DNA of 64,000 nt from Cytophagaceae bacterium (GTDB taxonomy: Bacteria; Bacteroidota; Bacteroidia; Cytophagales; Spirosomataceae): the NCBI GenBank assembly GCA_005791165.1, contig SXXW01000042.1:31015-95014 (forward strand). Direction: 5' to 3'. The position numbers were made by a program, and so were the translations under genes. The notes beneath the pieces were generated by a model. The model saw only the letters and a list, made by a program, of their open reading frames with translations. It was not told the DNA's origin and did not search any database. Shown here in pieces: positions 44,653 to 52,867 of the stretch; position 1 is the stretch's first letter; each line of letters begins with the position of its first letter.

Positions 44653-47592
44653 TTAAAACCCAATGTTTAAACCGAACGTTGTTTGTACTAAAGAAGGGTA
44701 CTGAGCGCCCGTTAAAGAAGTTCCAGTAGCTTCTGGATCAAAACCTCTAAAGACAGTTGATGTCCATAAATTTTGTCCTTGAACAAAAACGCGTGCAGCT
44801 CTAACTTTAATTTTCTTTAAGGTAGCTGCTTTGAAAGTATACCCTAAGGTTACATTACGCAGTCTCCAGAAACTAGCATCATCAATTAATCTAGATGTTT
44901 GCGCTCTGTACGGATTTCCTGGTCTTGGAACGTCAGTGATTTTATTCGTTGGCGTCCACTCATTAAGCATCGAAATATGCATATTATCGAAATAATACGT
45001 TGGGTTAATAATGTTATTCAAATCATTATTATACATTTCTCTTCCCAAAAAGAAGTTGGCCTGCGCACTTAAATCAAAACCAGCATAAGTAATTCTCGTT
45101 GTTATACCACCGAATAAAGGGGCATCAGAAGTACCATATTTGATCTTGTCAGCTACATTGAACGTTTGTGTTTTTGTGCCATCTAGCTTTGTGTACAAAG
45201 CATTTCCAGTTTCTGGATCTACACCTGCATAAGGAACAAGGAATAAAGTATTGATCGGGCTACCTTTGGCTAACACAGTAACTCCAGAAATAACATTATC
45301 CTGAGGTAATTCCATGATTTCATTCTTATTGTATGAAATATTAGCACCTATGTTCCATGTGAATGATGATGTTTTAATCAAATCAGAGTTTAAAGAAACT
45401 TCAATACCTCTATTTCTAACTTGACCAAAATTACTTTGTATCGTTGTGAAACCACCCGCCGAAGGGTCTACTGGTAAGTTGTAAAACTGATCAGTGGTGT
45501 TTCTGTTATAAACCTCAACAGTACCATTAATTCTGTTTCTCATTACAGAGAAATCAACACCAATGTTGGCTGTAGAGTTAATCTCCCAAGTTAAACGAGG
45601 ATTACCCGCTACGCTTGGTGACCAAGCTCCAATACCTGCATATGAAGTTCTTCCAAATTGAGGAATTGGATATAAATCAGCACCATTATTACCCGTGGTA
45701 CCAAAACTTGCTCTCAACTTAAGGTTGTCGATAAATGTAATGTTACGGATGAAAGCTTCTTCACTCGCTAACCACACAAGGCCTACTGATCCAAAGTTTG
45801 CCCATTTATTATCCAACCCGAAACGAGAAGATCCATCTCGTCTAGCAACAACATTTAAGAAATACTTACCATCATACCCATAATTAACAGTTGCAAATAA
45901 AGACATCAATCCATATTCGTTTCCATTACCTGATACAGCTGGTATGTAATTGGGTGTAGTGGCTGATCCTGGAGTTATACCTGCTTCGTTGGTAAATCCA
46001 TTCGTAAATCCATACCCCGTAAATCCAAATGATCTGAAGTCATTTTTAATCAATTCACCAAATACCCCAGTACTCACTTCATGCTTTCCAAAGGTTGCAT
46101 TGTAGTTTAATGAGGTCGTTCCAGTATAACGGAAATTTCTGTTCATTGATCTTGTCAAGATACCCTGACGAGCAATACCTCCAGAAACCTTCGGATCTAC
46201 GAAGTCGGCATTTTCATTTTGCGTATAATCTACCCCCCAGTTTGTTCTTAGGAACATGCCTTTAACAGCAGGAATGTGATACTCTAAATAAGAAGTAGCC
46301 ACACCTTTAATCTGTTTGTTATAGTTATAATTCAAAAATAACTCCATCGCGCCATTCGGCTGACCTGAACCCAATTGACCCGTATTTGGACCACCAGATT
46401 CATTATAACTTCCATTAGGAAGCATTGCCACCTCGTAAGGATTACTCCAACGAATCGCATTCAAAGGTGAACTTAAAAAGGTATTCGCTTCCGAAGTATT
46501 TGTTCTATTTGAAAAACCACCTTGAATTCCTAAACCAAATTTAAAATTCTTAACCGTATTATCAACGTTCGCTCTTGCTGTATAACGCTTCAGACCCGTC
46601 GTATTGACGATACCTTGCTGATCGAGGTACGCTAGAGAAGCATAAAACTTACTTGCTTCAGTTCCACCATTGGCAGAAATTTGGTGTTGCTCGGTTCTGG
46701 CGGTACGGAATAATTCATCTCGCCAACTAAAATTGATTTTTTTCAATGAATCACTTTCAGCTTTTGACCATTCATACGGATTGCCTCTTTGAAGCTCATA
46801 TTTAATCTTCTCTTCGCTGTTCATAACAATAAGGCGATCCTCAGGCATTTTACTTTGACCTATTTGATAATCGTAGTTTATTTGAACTTGACCAGCTTTA
46901 CCTCTTTTAGACGTTATGACAAATACTCCGTTAGCTCCTCTAGAACCATAAATACCAGTAGAAACCGCATCTTTTAACACTTCAATGCCGTCAAAATCAC
47001 CTTGGTTCATTGTTTGAAAATCTGCAGCAGAAATTTCAACTCCATCTAAAATAAACAATGGCGTATTTACTCCATTGATTGAACCGTTACCTCTAATTCT
47101 CACAACGGCTTGTTGGCCCGGTTGACCTCCATTTGCCATTACAGAAACACCTGTAGCAGCGCCCTGTAAAGCTTGGTCAAATGAACCAAATGTTTGTTTT
47201 GCTACTTCCTTGGATGAAATAGTTGCAGTAGCACCTGAAAAAGTCCTCTTCTGCACAGAACTGTAACCTGTTACAACCACCTCAGATAACTGACGTGAAT
47301 CCGAAGATAACACGACGTTAATAGCCGATTGGTTACCTACTGAAATTTCTTGAGAATTTAATCCTACAAAGGAGAATACCAATGTAGTTGAATTTGGCAC
47401 TGAAATGGAGTAGACTCCTTCAGCATTTGTTTGCGTTCCTTTGGTAGTTCCTTTAATCGAAACTGAAACGCCTGGTAAATTCGAGCCATCTTCGGCCGAA
47501 GTCACCTTTCCTGTTATTTTTCTTTCCTGAGCAATTAAGCTGGTGAGGGTAAAGAAAGCCAACAGGAAAGTCATGAGTAATTTTTTTTTCAT
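44653..47592 (-). CDS. SusC/RagA-family TonB-linked outer-membrane protein (pair A)
   Basis: From the ATG at 47590-47592 the protein has 979 residues, with signal MKKKLLMTFLLAFFTLTSLIAQ. The longer start at 47631 would place extra charged residues before the signal and inside the terminator-like hairpin. Domains are the carboxypeptidase-like N-terminus, EVVVTGYSSVQ, a plug (ILDGVEIS, IEVLKDAVSTGIYGSRGANGVFVITSKRG) and a barrel ending TTFGLNIGF. It is the shortest of the three SusC proteins. Its partner susD gene follows directly. Confidence 0.92.
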   Translation of the reverse strand: MKKKLLMTFLLAFFTLTSLIAQERKITGKVTSAEDGSNLPGVSVSIKGTTKGTQTNAEGVYSISVPNSTTLVFSFVGLNSQEISVGNQSAINVVLSSDSRQLSEVVVTGYSSVQKRTFSGATATISSKEVAKQTFGSFDQALQGAATGVSVMANGGQPGQQAVVRIRGNGSINGVNTPLFILDGVEISAADFQTMNQGDFDGIEVLKDAVSTGIYGSRGANGVFVITSKRGKAGQVQINYDYQIGQSKMPEDRLIVMNSEEKIKYELQRGNPYEWSKAESDSLKKINFSWRDELFRTARTEQHQISANGGTEASKFYASLAYLDQQGIVNTTGLKRYTARANVDNTVKNFKFGLGIQGGFSNRTNTSEANTFLSSPLNAIRWSNPYEVAMLPNGSYNESGGPNTGQLGSGQPNGAMELFLNYNYNKQIKGVATSYLEYHIPAVKGMFLRTNWGVDYTQNENADFVDPKVSGGIARQGILTRSMNRNFRYTGTTSLNYNATFGKHEVSTGVFGELIKNDFRSFGFTGYGFTNGFTNEAGITPGSATTPNYIPAVSGNGNEYGLMSLFATVNYGYDGKYFLNVVARRDGSSRFGLDNKWANFGSVGLVWLASEEAFIRNITFIDNLKLRASFGTTGNNGADLYPIPQFGRTSYAGIGAWSPSVAGNPRLTWEINSTANIGVDFSVMRNRINGTVEVYNRNTTDQFYNLPVDPSAGGFTTIQSNFGQVRNRGIEVSLNSDLIKTSSFTWNIGANISYNKNEIMELPQDNVISGVTVLAKGSPINTLFLVPYAGVDPETGNALYTKLDGTKTQTFNVADKIKYGTSDAPLFGGITTRITYAGFDLSAQANFFLGREMYNNDLNNIINPTYYFDNMHISMLNEWTPTNKITDVPRPGNPYRAQTSRLIDDASFWRLRNVTLGYTFKAATLKKIKVRAARVFVQGQNLWTSTVFRGFDPEATGTSLTGAQYPSLVQTTFGLNIGF

Positions 47593-47630
47593 GTACTTTT
47601 TTGTTAAGGGTTTAAATTTATTTGGAATCA

Positions 47631-47663
47631 AAAAAAAATAATTCCGAAAATTAGGGAATTATT
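47631..47663 (-). terminator. Terminator-like hairpin in the leader of susC pair A
   Basis: AATAATTCC (47637-47645) and GGAATTATT (47655-47663) form a 9 bp stem with a 9-base loop. On the minus strand this is followed by eight T residues. It lies 177 bp after gntP and 38 bp before the susC start. It either ends gntP transcripts or, if the susC promoter lies upstream, acts as a leader attenuator. Confidence 0.6.
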
Positions 47664-47839
47664 AATAAACCAACAATTTATCACCAAATTATTGACGGCA
47701 TATTGTGATTTATCAAAATTTTACAGCGTAACTCTGGATATATAGAATTGTTTTATTGGCTTGCACAAAAACCAAAATAAAATTCCAAAGAAGTAATGAA
47801 AATCATAAAATGGTTAAGATTAAACCATCATTAATTTAA

Positions 47840-49153
47840 TCACAAGATTTGATTTAACAAGAGTACGCCTAGTAAACCGACCACCGAGACAATGGATTCC
47901 ATGACTGACCATGACCGAATCGTCTCTGATATACTTAAATTAAAATATTCTTTAAAGAGCCAAAAACCCCCATCATTCACATGAGAAAACATCAAACTCC
48001 CCGCACCAATACTCAAGACCATTAAGTTGGGATCCACTCCTCCTCCAGCGACCAAAGGATATATCATTCCCGCGGCCGTTAACCCCGCAATGGTTGCTGA
48101 ACCCACACAAACGCGAATAATCGCCGCCATCAACCAGCCCAATACCAAGGGTGGAATAGGCAATGCCCCTAAATAACCGGCAATTTCCTTGCTAACGCCA
48201 GAAACCAATAAAACTTCTTTGAGCGTTCCAGCCCCCGCGATGATCAAAAGAATCATCCCCACATCCTTTACCGCTTCAGCATATATGTTCATGATATCCT
48301 CCATCTTTTTGCCCATGCGCAATCCTAAACTGTAGGTGGCAAAGCAGATAGCGACCAACATCACCATGGCTGGATCTGCGATTAATTTAAATACTTGGCC
48401 CAACACCGTAGTCTTATCAATATACACTTCAGCAATGGTGGTAAATACCAATAAAAATACGGGCAACAAGGCCGTCACAAAACTGGATAATTTATTAGGC
48501 AACTCATTTTCGGGTAATGATTTCATCGAAAATGTCCCTAAAGATTTGATGGGCCGATTGACCAATGTCTTCGCAAAAATAGGCCCTGCTAATATGATGG
48601 CTGGAATAGCGATGACGATTCCATACATCAAGGTTAAGCCCATGTTCGCCTGAAATTGTGCCACCAATGCAGCTGGAGAAGGATGCGGAGGTAAAAACCC
48701 ATGCGCCACAGATAGCGATGCCATCATGGGAACTCCAGTCACTAAGGGATGTAACTTATACTGATGCACTAAGGCAAACACCAATGGAATCATTAATACA
48801 AATCCCACATTATAAAAAAGAGGAATACCGATGATAAAACCTGTGAACATTAAGCCCCAAGCCATGTTTTTTTGACCAAAAATATTAATCAATGTCCCGG
48901 AAATTTGTTGGGCCGCGCCACTTTCCGCCACCAACTTACCCAACATCGCACCTAAAACGATAATCGTAACCAAAGAACCTAATGTATCTCCTAAACCTTT
49001 TTGGATTGTTTTGGCTAAGTCAGGAAGCGGAATTCCCAACATCACACCTGCCGATAAACTGATTAATAAGAAAGCAACAAATGAATTGACCTTCAAATAA
49101 GTAATCAAAAAAACCAACAGTAAAATACAAATAATGACGATGAGAATTGACAT
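47840..49153 (-). CDS. GntP-family gluconate:H+ symporter
   Basis: The 437-residue protein has about 12 hydrophobic segments (for example TLGSLVTIIVLGAMLGKLVAESG and KNMAWGLMFTGFIIGIPLFYN) and GntP signatures, including GSATIAGLTAAGMIYPLVAGGG and GSLMFSHVNDGGFWLFKEYF. It would import gluconate or related aldonates such as 2-keto-3-deoxygluconate with protons. No gluconate kinase is adjacent. It is downstream of the nucleotidyltransferase gene across a repeat-rich gap and is probably independently transcribed. Confidence 0.9.
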   Translation of the reverse strand: MSILIVIICILLLVFLITYLKVNSFVAFLLISLSAGVMLGIPLPDLAKTIQKGLGDTLGSLVTIIVLGAMLGKLVAESGAAQQISGTLINIFGQKNMAWGLMFTGFIIGIPLFYNVGFVLMIPLVFALVHQYKLHPLVTGVPMMASLSVAHGFLPPHPSPAALVAQFQANMGLTLMYGIVIAIPAIILAGPIFAKTLVNRPIKSLGTFSMKSLPENELPNKLSSFVTALLPVFLLVFTTIAEVYIDKTTVLGQVFKLIADPAMVMLVAICFATYSLGLRMGKKMEDIMNIYAEAVKDVGMILLIIAGAGTLKEVLLVSGVSKEIAGYLGALPIPPLVLGWLMAAIIRVCVGSATIAGLTAAGMIYPLVAGGGVDPNLMVLSIGAGSLMFSHVNDGGFWLFKEYFNLSISETIRSWSVMESIVSVVGLLGVLLLNQIL

Positions 49154-49360
49154 AGGTTATATTTAGGTATTAAGTAATAGGTAATAAGTATAAAGTAAAA
49201 AGTAATAGGTTATTAATAAATGTTAGCTTAAGAGTAATTATAAGATAATTCGAATATAAATAATATTGCGTTAAATGCTATTATCACATTAACTAATACT
49301 TAATACCTCTTACCTAATAACTATTACTTGATAGCTATTACCTAATTTTACCTATTACCT
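49154..49360. repeat. A/T-rich imperfect inverted repeat built from TAGGTA/AAGTAATAG motifs
   Basis: The left part (about 49162-49215) repeats short motifs such as AAGTAATAGGTAATAAGTA. The right part (about 49293-49360) holds their reverse complements, for example CTATTACTT and TTACCTATTACCTAAAA. The arms are imperfect and about 55-68 bases long. The repeat fills the gap between gntP and the nucleotidyltransferase gene and reaches its stop codon. It is probably a degenerate intergenic repeat; a role in termination is possible. Confidence 0.65.
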
Positions 49361-50228
49361 AAAACTCACCATACGTCTCCTCCAGGTATTTTTGCATCAC
49401 CAAAATATCCTCTTTGCTCGTTAGATCCGGTACATTTTCAGCTAATGGAATGGCGTAAAAGCCTTTTCCAGTTCCCTCACCAAACATAGCCACCGACGTA
49501 GGCAATTCTTTTTCATTGCGAATAGGATGAAAAGGTGTGGCAGCTAAATAAGGTAAAAAAGTACTCGCCTCAAAGACAAAAATATTCATGCTGACACCCA
49601 ATCGGCCCAATTGAGCCATCAGCTCATCCGCTTGTTCTTGCGTAGGCTTTTCAATGATCTCCAGTAAATATCCATCCGAATCAGTCCTTATTAAAGCAAA
49701 AGCCGAAATCCGCTCCGCAGGATACAATAAACTATCGCGGTGATAGGAAATTAATGCCTGCGTTTCAGTGGATGACCATAACATTTTCAGTGCATTTACA
49801 CTATATAAATTATCTGAATTGCAAACGATTACGCGGTCCTTTTGCCAAGAATCATGTTGCATTAATGCCTGATAAACCGCATCCGCAGTTCCAGCAGGCT
49901 TCTCTCGATCCGATGGAATTTGTTGGCGCGCAAAGACAATTTGCAAACCCCAACACGCATCCTTGGACATCAGCGATTCACAATATTCCTGAGAAACAGA
50001 ATCCGTCGGATGAAGCAATAACATCACCTCTTCGATTCCCGCCAAATGTGCGTTGTATAATTGATAATCAATTAATGTCTTCCCATTTTTTCCTACTTGA
50101 ATCATCCCTTTGGTGACTGAATTTGCCTGGGCAACCAAGGAAGGATCTAAATCCGAACCCCCTTCAGCCATTGCTTTCTTCATCCTTGAGGCCATCCCTC
50201 CTGCTAATATTAATAAACGCTTTTTCAT
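49359..50228 (-). CDS. Sugar nucleotidyltransferase-like protein
   Basis: The 289-residue protein has a nucleotidyltransferase fold of the sugar-1-phosphate type: LAGGMASR (8-15) as a variant of the usual GxGTR loop, PAGTADAV (111-118) and NSDN (137-140), the likely metal Asp. The GMASR loop is unusual, and the third residue of the classic motif is not a plain Gly-Thr. Its stop region borders the inverted repeat, and its start lies 6 bp after the GHMP kinase stop. Together they look like a kinase-nucleotidyltransferase pair making an NDP-sugar from a free sugar. The sugar is unknown. Confidence 0.75.
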   Translation of the reverse strand: MKKRLLILAGGMASRMKKAMAEGGSDLDPSLVAQANSVTKGMIQVGKNGKTLIDYQLYNAHLAGIEEVMLLLHPTDSVSQEYCESLMSKDACWGLQIVFARQQIPSDREKPAGTADAVYQALMQHDSWQKDRVIVCNSDNLYSVNALKMLWSSTETQALISYHRDSLLYPAERISAFALIRTDSDGYLLEIIEKPTQEQADELMAQLGRLGVSMNIFVFEASTFLPYLAATPFHPIRNEKELPTSVAMFGEGTGKGFYAIPLAENVPDLTSKEDILVMQKYLEETYGEF

Positions 50229-50234
50229 ATTATA

Positions 50235-51311
50235 TTAAAAAAATAAACTTTCTGATTCAGACTTCGTGCCCTGGTCTACTCGTATGATATAGGCCTTACC
50301 CCCTTCTTTTTCAATGGCCTCCACTACTTTTTCTGGATTTTCGGGCGCATAGGCAAACATACAACCACCTCCACCGGAACCATTAATCTTAGCTCCCAAT
50401 GCACCCGAATCTAGCGATGCTTGAATCATTCGATCGATTTTAGGAGTAGAAATTCGCTTGTGTTCACGTAAATTTTGTTGATGCTGATTCAATAAATCTC
50501 CTAAGGTTTGATCGCTCCAGTCAGCCTCTCCTTCAAACATAGCTTTGGCGGCCAACAAAATATCCCGGTCATCTATATTCGCACTAATTAAAATATATTC
50601 ATCCGCTGTGATCAAATTCTTGTGCGCATTCAAATCTGAAAGCGTCGCAGAAGACAAATCAAAACTCGGATCCTTCTCCTTAATTTTATTTACGCCTCCC
50701 AAGGTCCCAAATTTTACTCGGGACAAAATCGCCAACGTATCTTTTGCCTCCAAAGAATCCCCTAACACAAAGGTCCCCAAATCTCGGGCATAGGTCTTAA
50801 TCGAAATCTCGGGTTGGCTTGCTAGGTAAATCACATTCCCCACCGCCGTTGAATATTGATCCATCATTCCACCAGGTTCCGTAAATTCCAAAACCTCCGC
50901 CTCATAAGTGATTTCGCCAATTTGCTTTTGCGTATATCCCAAACCGTACATGTCATTGAGGAATTTAACCCAAGAAACTAAAAGCGCTGAGGAACTTGAT
51001 GTGCCAGAATTAATCGGGATATTTCCACGAACCTCCATCTCAAACCCACGCGTTAACTCATGGCCTTTTCGATGCAAAACATTCAAAACGCTTTTAAAAT
51101 AATCTCTTTCTTTGGAATATTCTAAAGGAAAATTGACTTCAAATTCTTCTGTTTTTTGCACATCGGGCAATGAAAAATGAATCACGTTATCAGCTCTGAA
51201 TTGGCCTTTAATCTGTATTCTTTTCGAAATTGCAGCTGCGATAACAGGTAAACCTAAGTAATCTTGATGTTCACCAAATAAACAAATTCGGCCCGGCGTG
51301 GATACGATCAT
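50235..51311 (-). CDS. GHMP-family sugar kinase
   Basis: The 358-residue protein starts with the PGRICLFGEHQDYLGLPV motif (6-23) resembling galactokinase-type substrate loops. It has the GHMP ATP loop NSGTSSSSAL (101-110) and a C-terminal KINGSGGGGCMF motif. It would phosphorylate the anomeric hydroxyl of a sugar, giving the sugar-1-phosphate needed by the nucleotidyltransferase encoded 6 bp downstream. It differs from galactokinase by lacking the usual FGEHTDYN sequence, so the substrate is open (galactose, glucuronate, fucose or a heptose are options). Confidence 0.8.
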   Translation of the reverse strand: MIVSTPGRICLFGEHQDYLGLPVIAAAISKRIQIKGQFRADNVIHFSLPDVQKTEEFEVNFPLEYSKERDYFKSVLNVLHRKGHELTRGFEMEVRGNIPINSGTSSSSALLVSWVKFLNDMYGLGYTQKQIGEITYEAEVLEFTEPGGMMDQYSTAVGNVIYLASQPEISIKTYARDLGTFVLGDSLEAKDTLAILSRVKFGTLGGVNKIKEKDPSFDLSSATLSDLNAHKNLITADEYILISANIDDRDILLAAKAMFEGEADWSDQTLGDLLNQHQQNLREHKRISTPKIDRMIQASLDSGALGAKINGSGGGGCMFAYAPENPEKVVEAIEKEGGKAYIIRVDQGTKSESESLFF

Positions 51312-51354
51312 AAAATTGAATTCCCATGGAAATCACGAAATTAGAAAAAATTTT

Positions 51355-51362
51355 TACCTTTG
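51355..51362 (+). promoter_or_regulatory. -7 promoter box TACCTTTG for the HGSNAT-like gene
   Basis: TACCTTTG matches TAnnTTTG and ends 20 bp before the ATG at 51383, a suitable leader length. It lies downstream of the alternative ATG at 51326, which argues for the shorter protein. No good -33 TTG was found. Confidence 0.5.
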
Positions 51363-51382
51363 ACACGAAAAATAAGCAAATA

Positions 51383-52468
51383 ATGATAACTAAAAGAATA
51401 CCATCTGTAGATTATTTTCGAGGATTTATCTTGTTTTTGTTAGCTGCCGAAAGCACTGGCTTGTATAGCCGATTAGGAAAAATCTTTCCTGAATCATTTA
51501 TATTAACCCAATTTAATCATGCGGAATGGCAGGGGCTGCACTTTTGGGATTTAATCCAACCCGGATTTATGATGATTGCAGGTTCCGCTTTATATTTTTC
51601 CACGTATAAACGAATCGACCAAGGAGCTACGTATGCCCAACTATGGCCCAAAGTATTAAAAAGATCTGTTTTGCTCTTTCTTTGTGGTACGGGTTTACAT
51701 TGCTTAGGAAGAGAGAAATTGGTTTTTGAGCTGTGGAATGTGTTGACCCAATTATCTTTTACGACCATCGTAGCTTTCTTTTTATTGCGCTTTTCGATCC
51801 CATTGCAATTAGCCGCTTCATTATTCTTATTGCTTCTCGCCCATTCATTGTATGTGTTCACCGACATTCCTGGATTCAATGAACCTTATGTCCGAGATAA
51901 AAATTTTGGATCATTCATGGACATGGTCTTAATGGGTAAATTAAGTGGGGGGCATTGGATAGCCATTAATTGCATCCCAACCGCAGCACATACGATTTGG
52001 GGGGCTTTATTGGGCCGAATTATTCATCGGTCTACTTCGCCAAAAGATCTTTTAAAAACGTTAATTGGCTTGGGGATTTTAGGTGTGATTGTCGGATATG
52101 GCCTTGACATGGCGGGAATACCCATCATCAAAAGAACCGCCACGCTTTCATTTACCATCGCTTCTGCCGGTTGGATTTCTCTTATGATGGCAGCCTTTTA
52201 TTATAATTGGTCCCATGATAAACCCAAAATCTCAGTCCCCGATTACATCCTCTCCTACGGCAAAAATTCCATTTTTATTTATTTGTTTTTCGAATCGATT
52301 GGCCCAGAATGGCTAAGAGGAGCTACTTTCACGTTTGTGGGTGGATTTTTAGAAAAAATAAGTATCTACGGAATGGTTGCCGAAGCGATCAACGCGCTCG
52401 TTGTCTTGTACCTAATTACTCGGCTTGCGGTTTGGTTAGATAAAAAGAAAATTTACTTTTCGCTGTAA
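51383..52468 (+). CDS. HGSNAT-like (DUF5009-type) multi-pass acyltransferase-family membrane protein
   Basis: From the ATG at 51383 the protein has 361 residues. It begins MITKRIPSVDYFRGFILFLL, with the D-x-x-RG motif that begins heparan-alpha-glucosaminide N-acetyltransferase-like proteins. There are about ten hydrophobic segments and a luminal-type loop with NHAEWQGLHFWDLIQPGFMMIAGSALYFS. Relatives transfer acetyl groups across the membrane to glycans, but no bacterial substrate is established. A promoter box sits 20 bp upstream, so I prefer this start over the ATG at 51326. Its stop is 9 bp from the convergent hemoglobin gene. Confidence 0.8.
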   Translation: MITKRIPSVDYFRGFILFLLAAESTGLYSRLGKIFPESFILTQFNHAEWQGLHFWDLIQPGFMMIAGSALYFSTYKRIDQGATYAQLWPKVLKRSVLLFLCGTGLHCLGREKLVFELWNVLTQLSFTTIVAFFLLRFSIPLQLAASLFLLLLAHSLYVFTDIPGFNEPYVRDKNFGSFMDMVLMGKLSGGHWIAINCIPTAAHTIWGALLGRIIHRSTSPKDLLKTLIGLGILGVIVGYGLDMAGIPIIKRTATLSFTIASAGWISLMMAAFYYNWSHDKPKISVPDYILSYGKNSIFIYLFFESIGPEWLRGATFTFVGGFLEKISIYGMVAEAINALVVLYLITRLAVWLDKKKIYFSL

Positions 52469-52477
52469 ACAGGCGTT

Positions 52478-52867
52478 TTAGCCTTGATGGTTGTTGATGT
52501 AGTCTAATTTATACGCCCAAGTATCCGCAATATTTCGCGCCTTTAATTTGGCATCTTCTGTTTTTGGACCTTCAAAATGCTCATCTAATGTGACATAAAA
52601 TAGCTCAAGCCAACGCGCAAAATGGGCGGGGGTCAATGGAATTTTCTGATTAATTTCTAAGTGGGGACGCATCGGGGCACCCTGGTAATTTTTACCATCC
52701 ATCAACAACATCTCCCAGAAATCATACATTTTTGGCAGATGTTTAGAAAAATCCACATGGGCCACATCCATAAATACGTGACCCACCAAATCATCTGAAG
52801 GCATTTTGGCATAAAATGCATCCACAAAATTCTGAATATCCGCCTTGGTTTCTATGTCCTTTTTCAT
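52478..52867 (-). CDS. Group III truncated hemoglobin
   Basis: The 129-residue protein fits the 2-on-2 globin of group III (Ctb-like). Its probable proximal heme ligand is His82 in AHFARWLELF, with a conserved Tyr/Trp-rich YDFWEMLL near 48-55. Such hemoglobins handle NO, peroxide or oxygen. It overlaps the upstream PAP2/haloperoxidase-like gene by 1 bp (TGATG junction), so both are cotranscribed. A role in detoxification of reactive species fits that pairing. Confidence 0.85.
   Translation of the reverse strand: MKKDIETKADIQNFVDAFYAKMPSDDLVGHVFMDVAHVDFSKHLPKMYDFWEMLLMDGKNYQGAPMRPHLEINQKIPLTPAHFARWLELFYVTLDEHFEGPKTEDAKLKARNIADTWAYKLDYINNHQG

Noticed and set aside
48336..48653. 105-codon plus-strand frame inside gntP
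   Set aside because: It mirrors the hydrophobic gntP codons and has no independent support.
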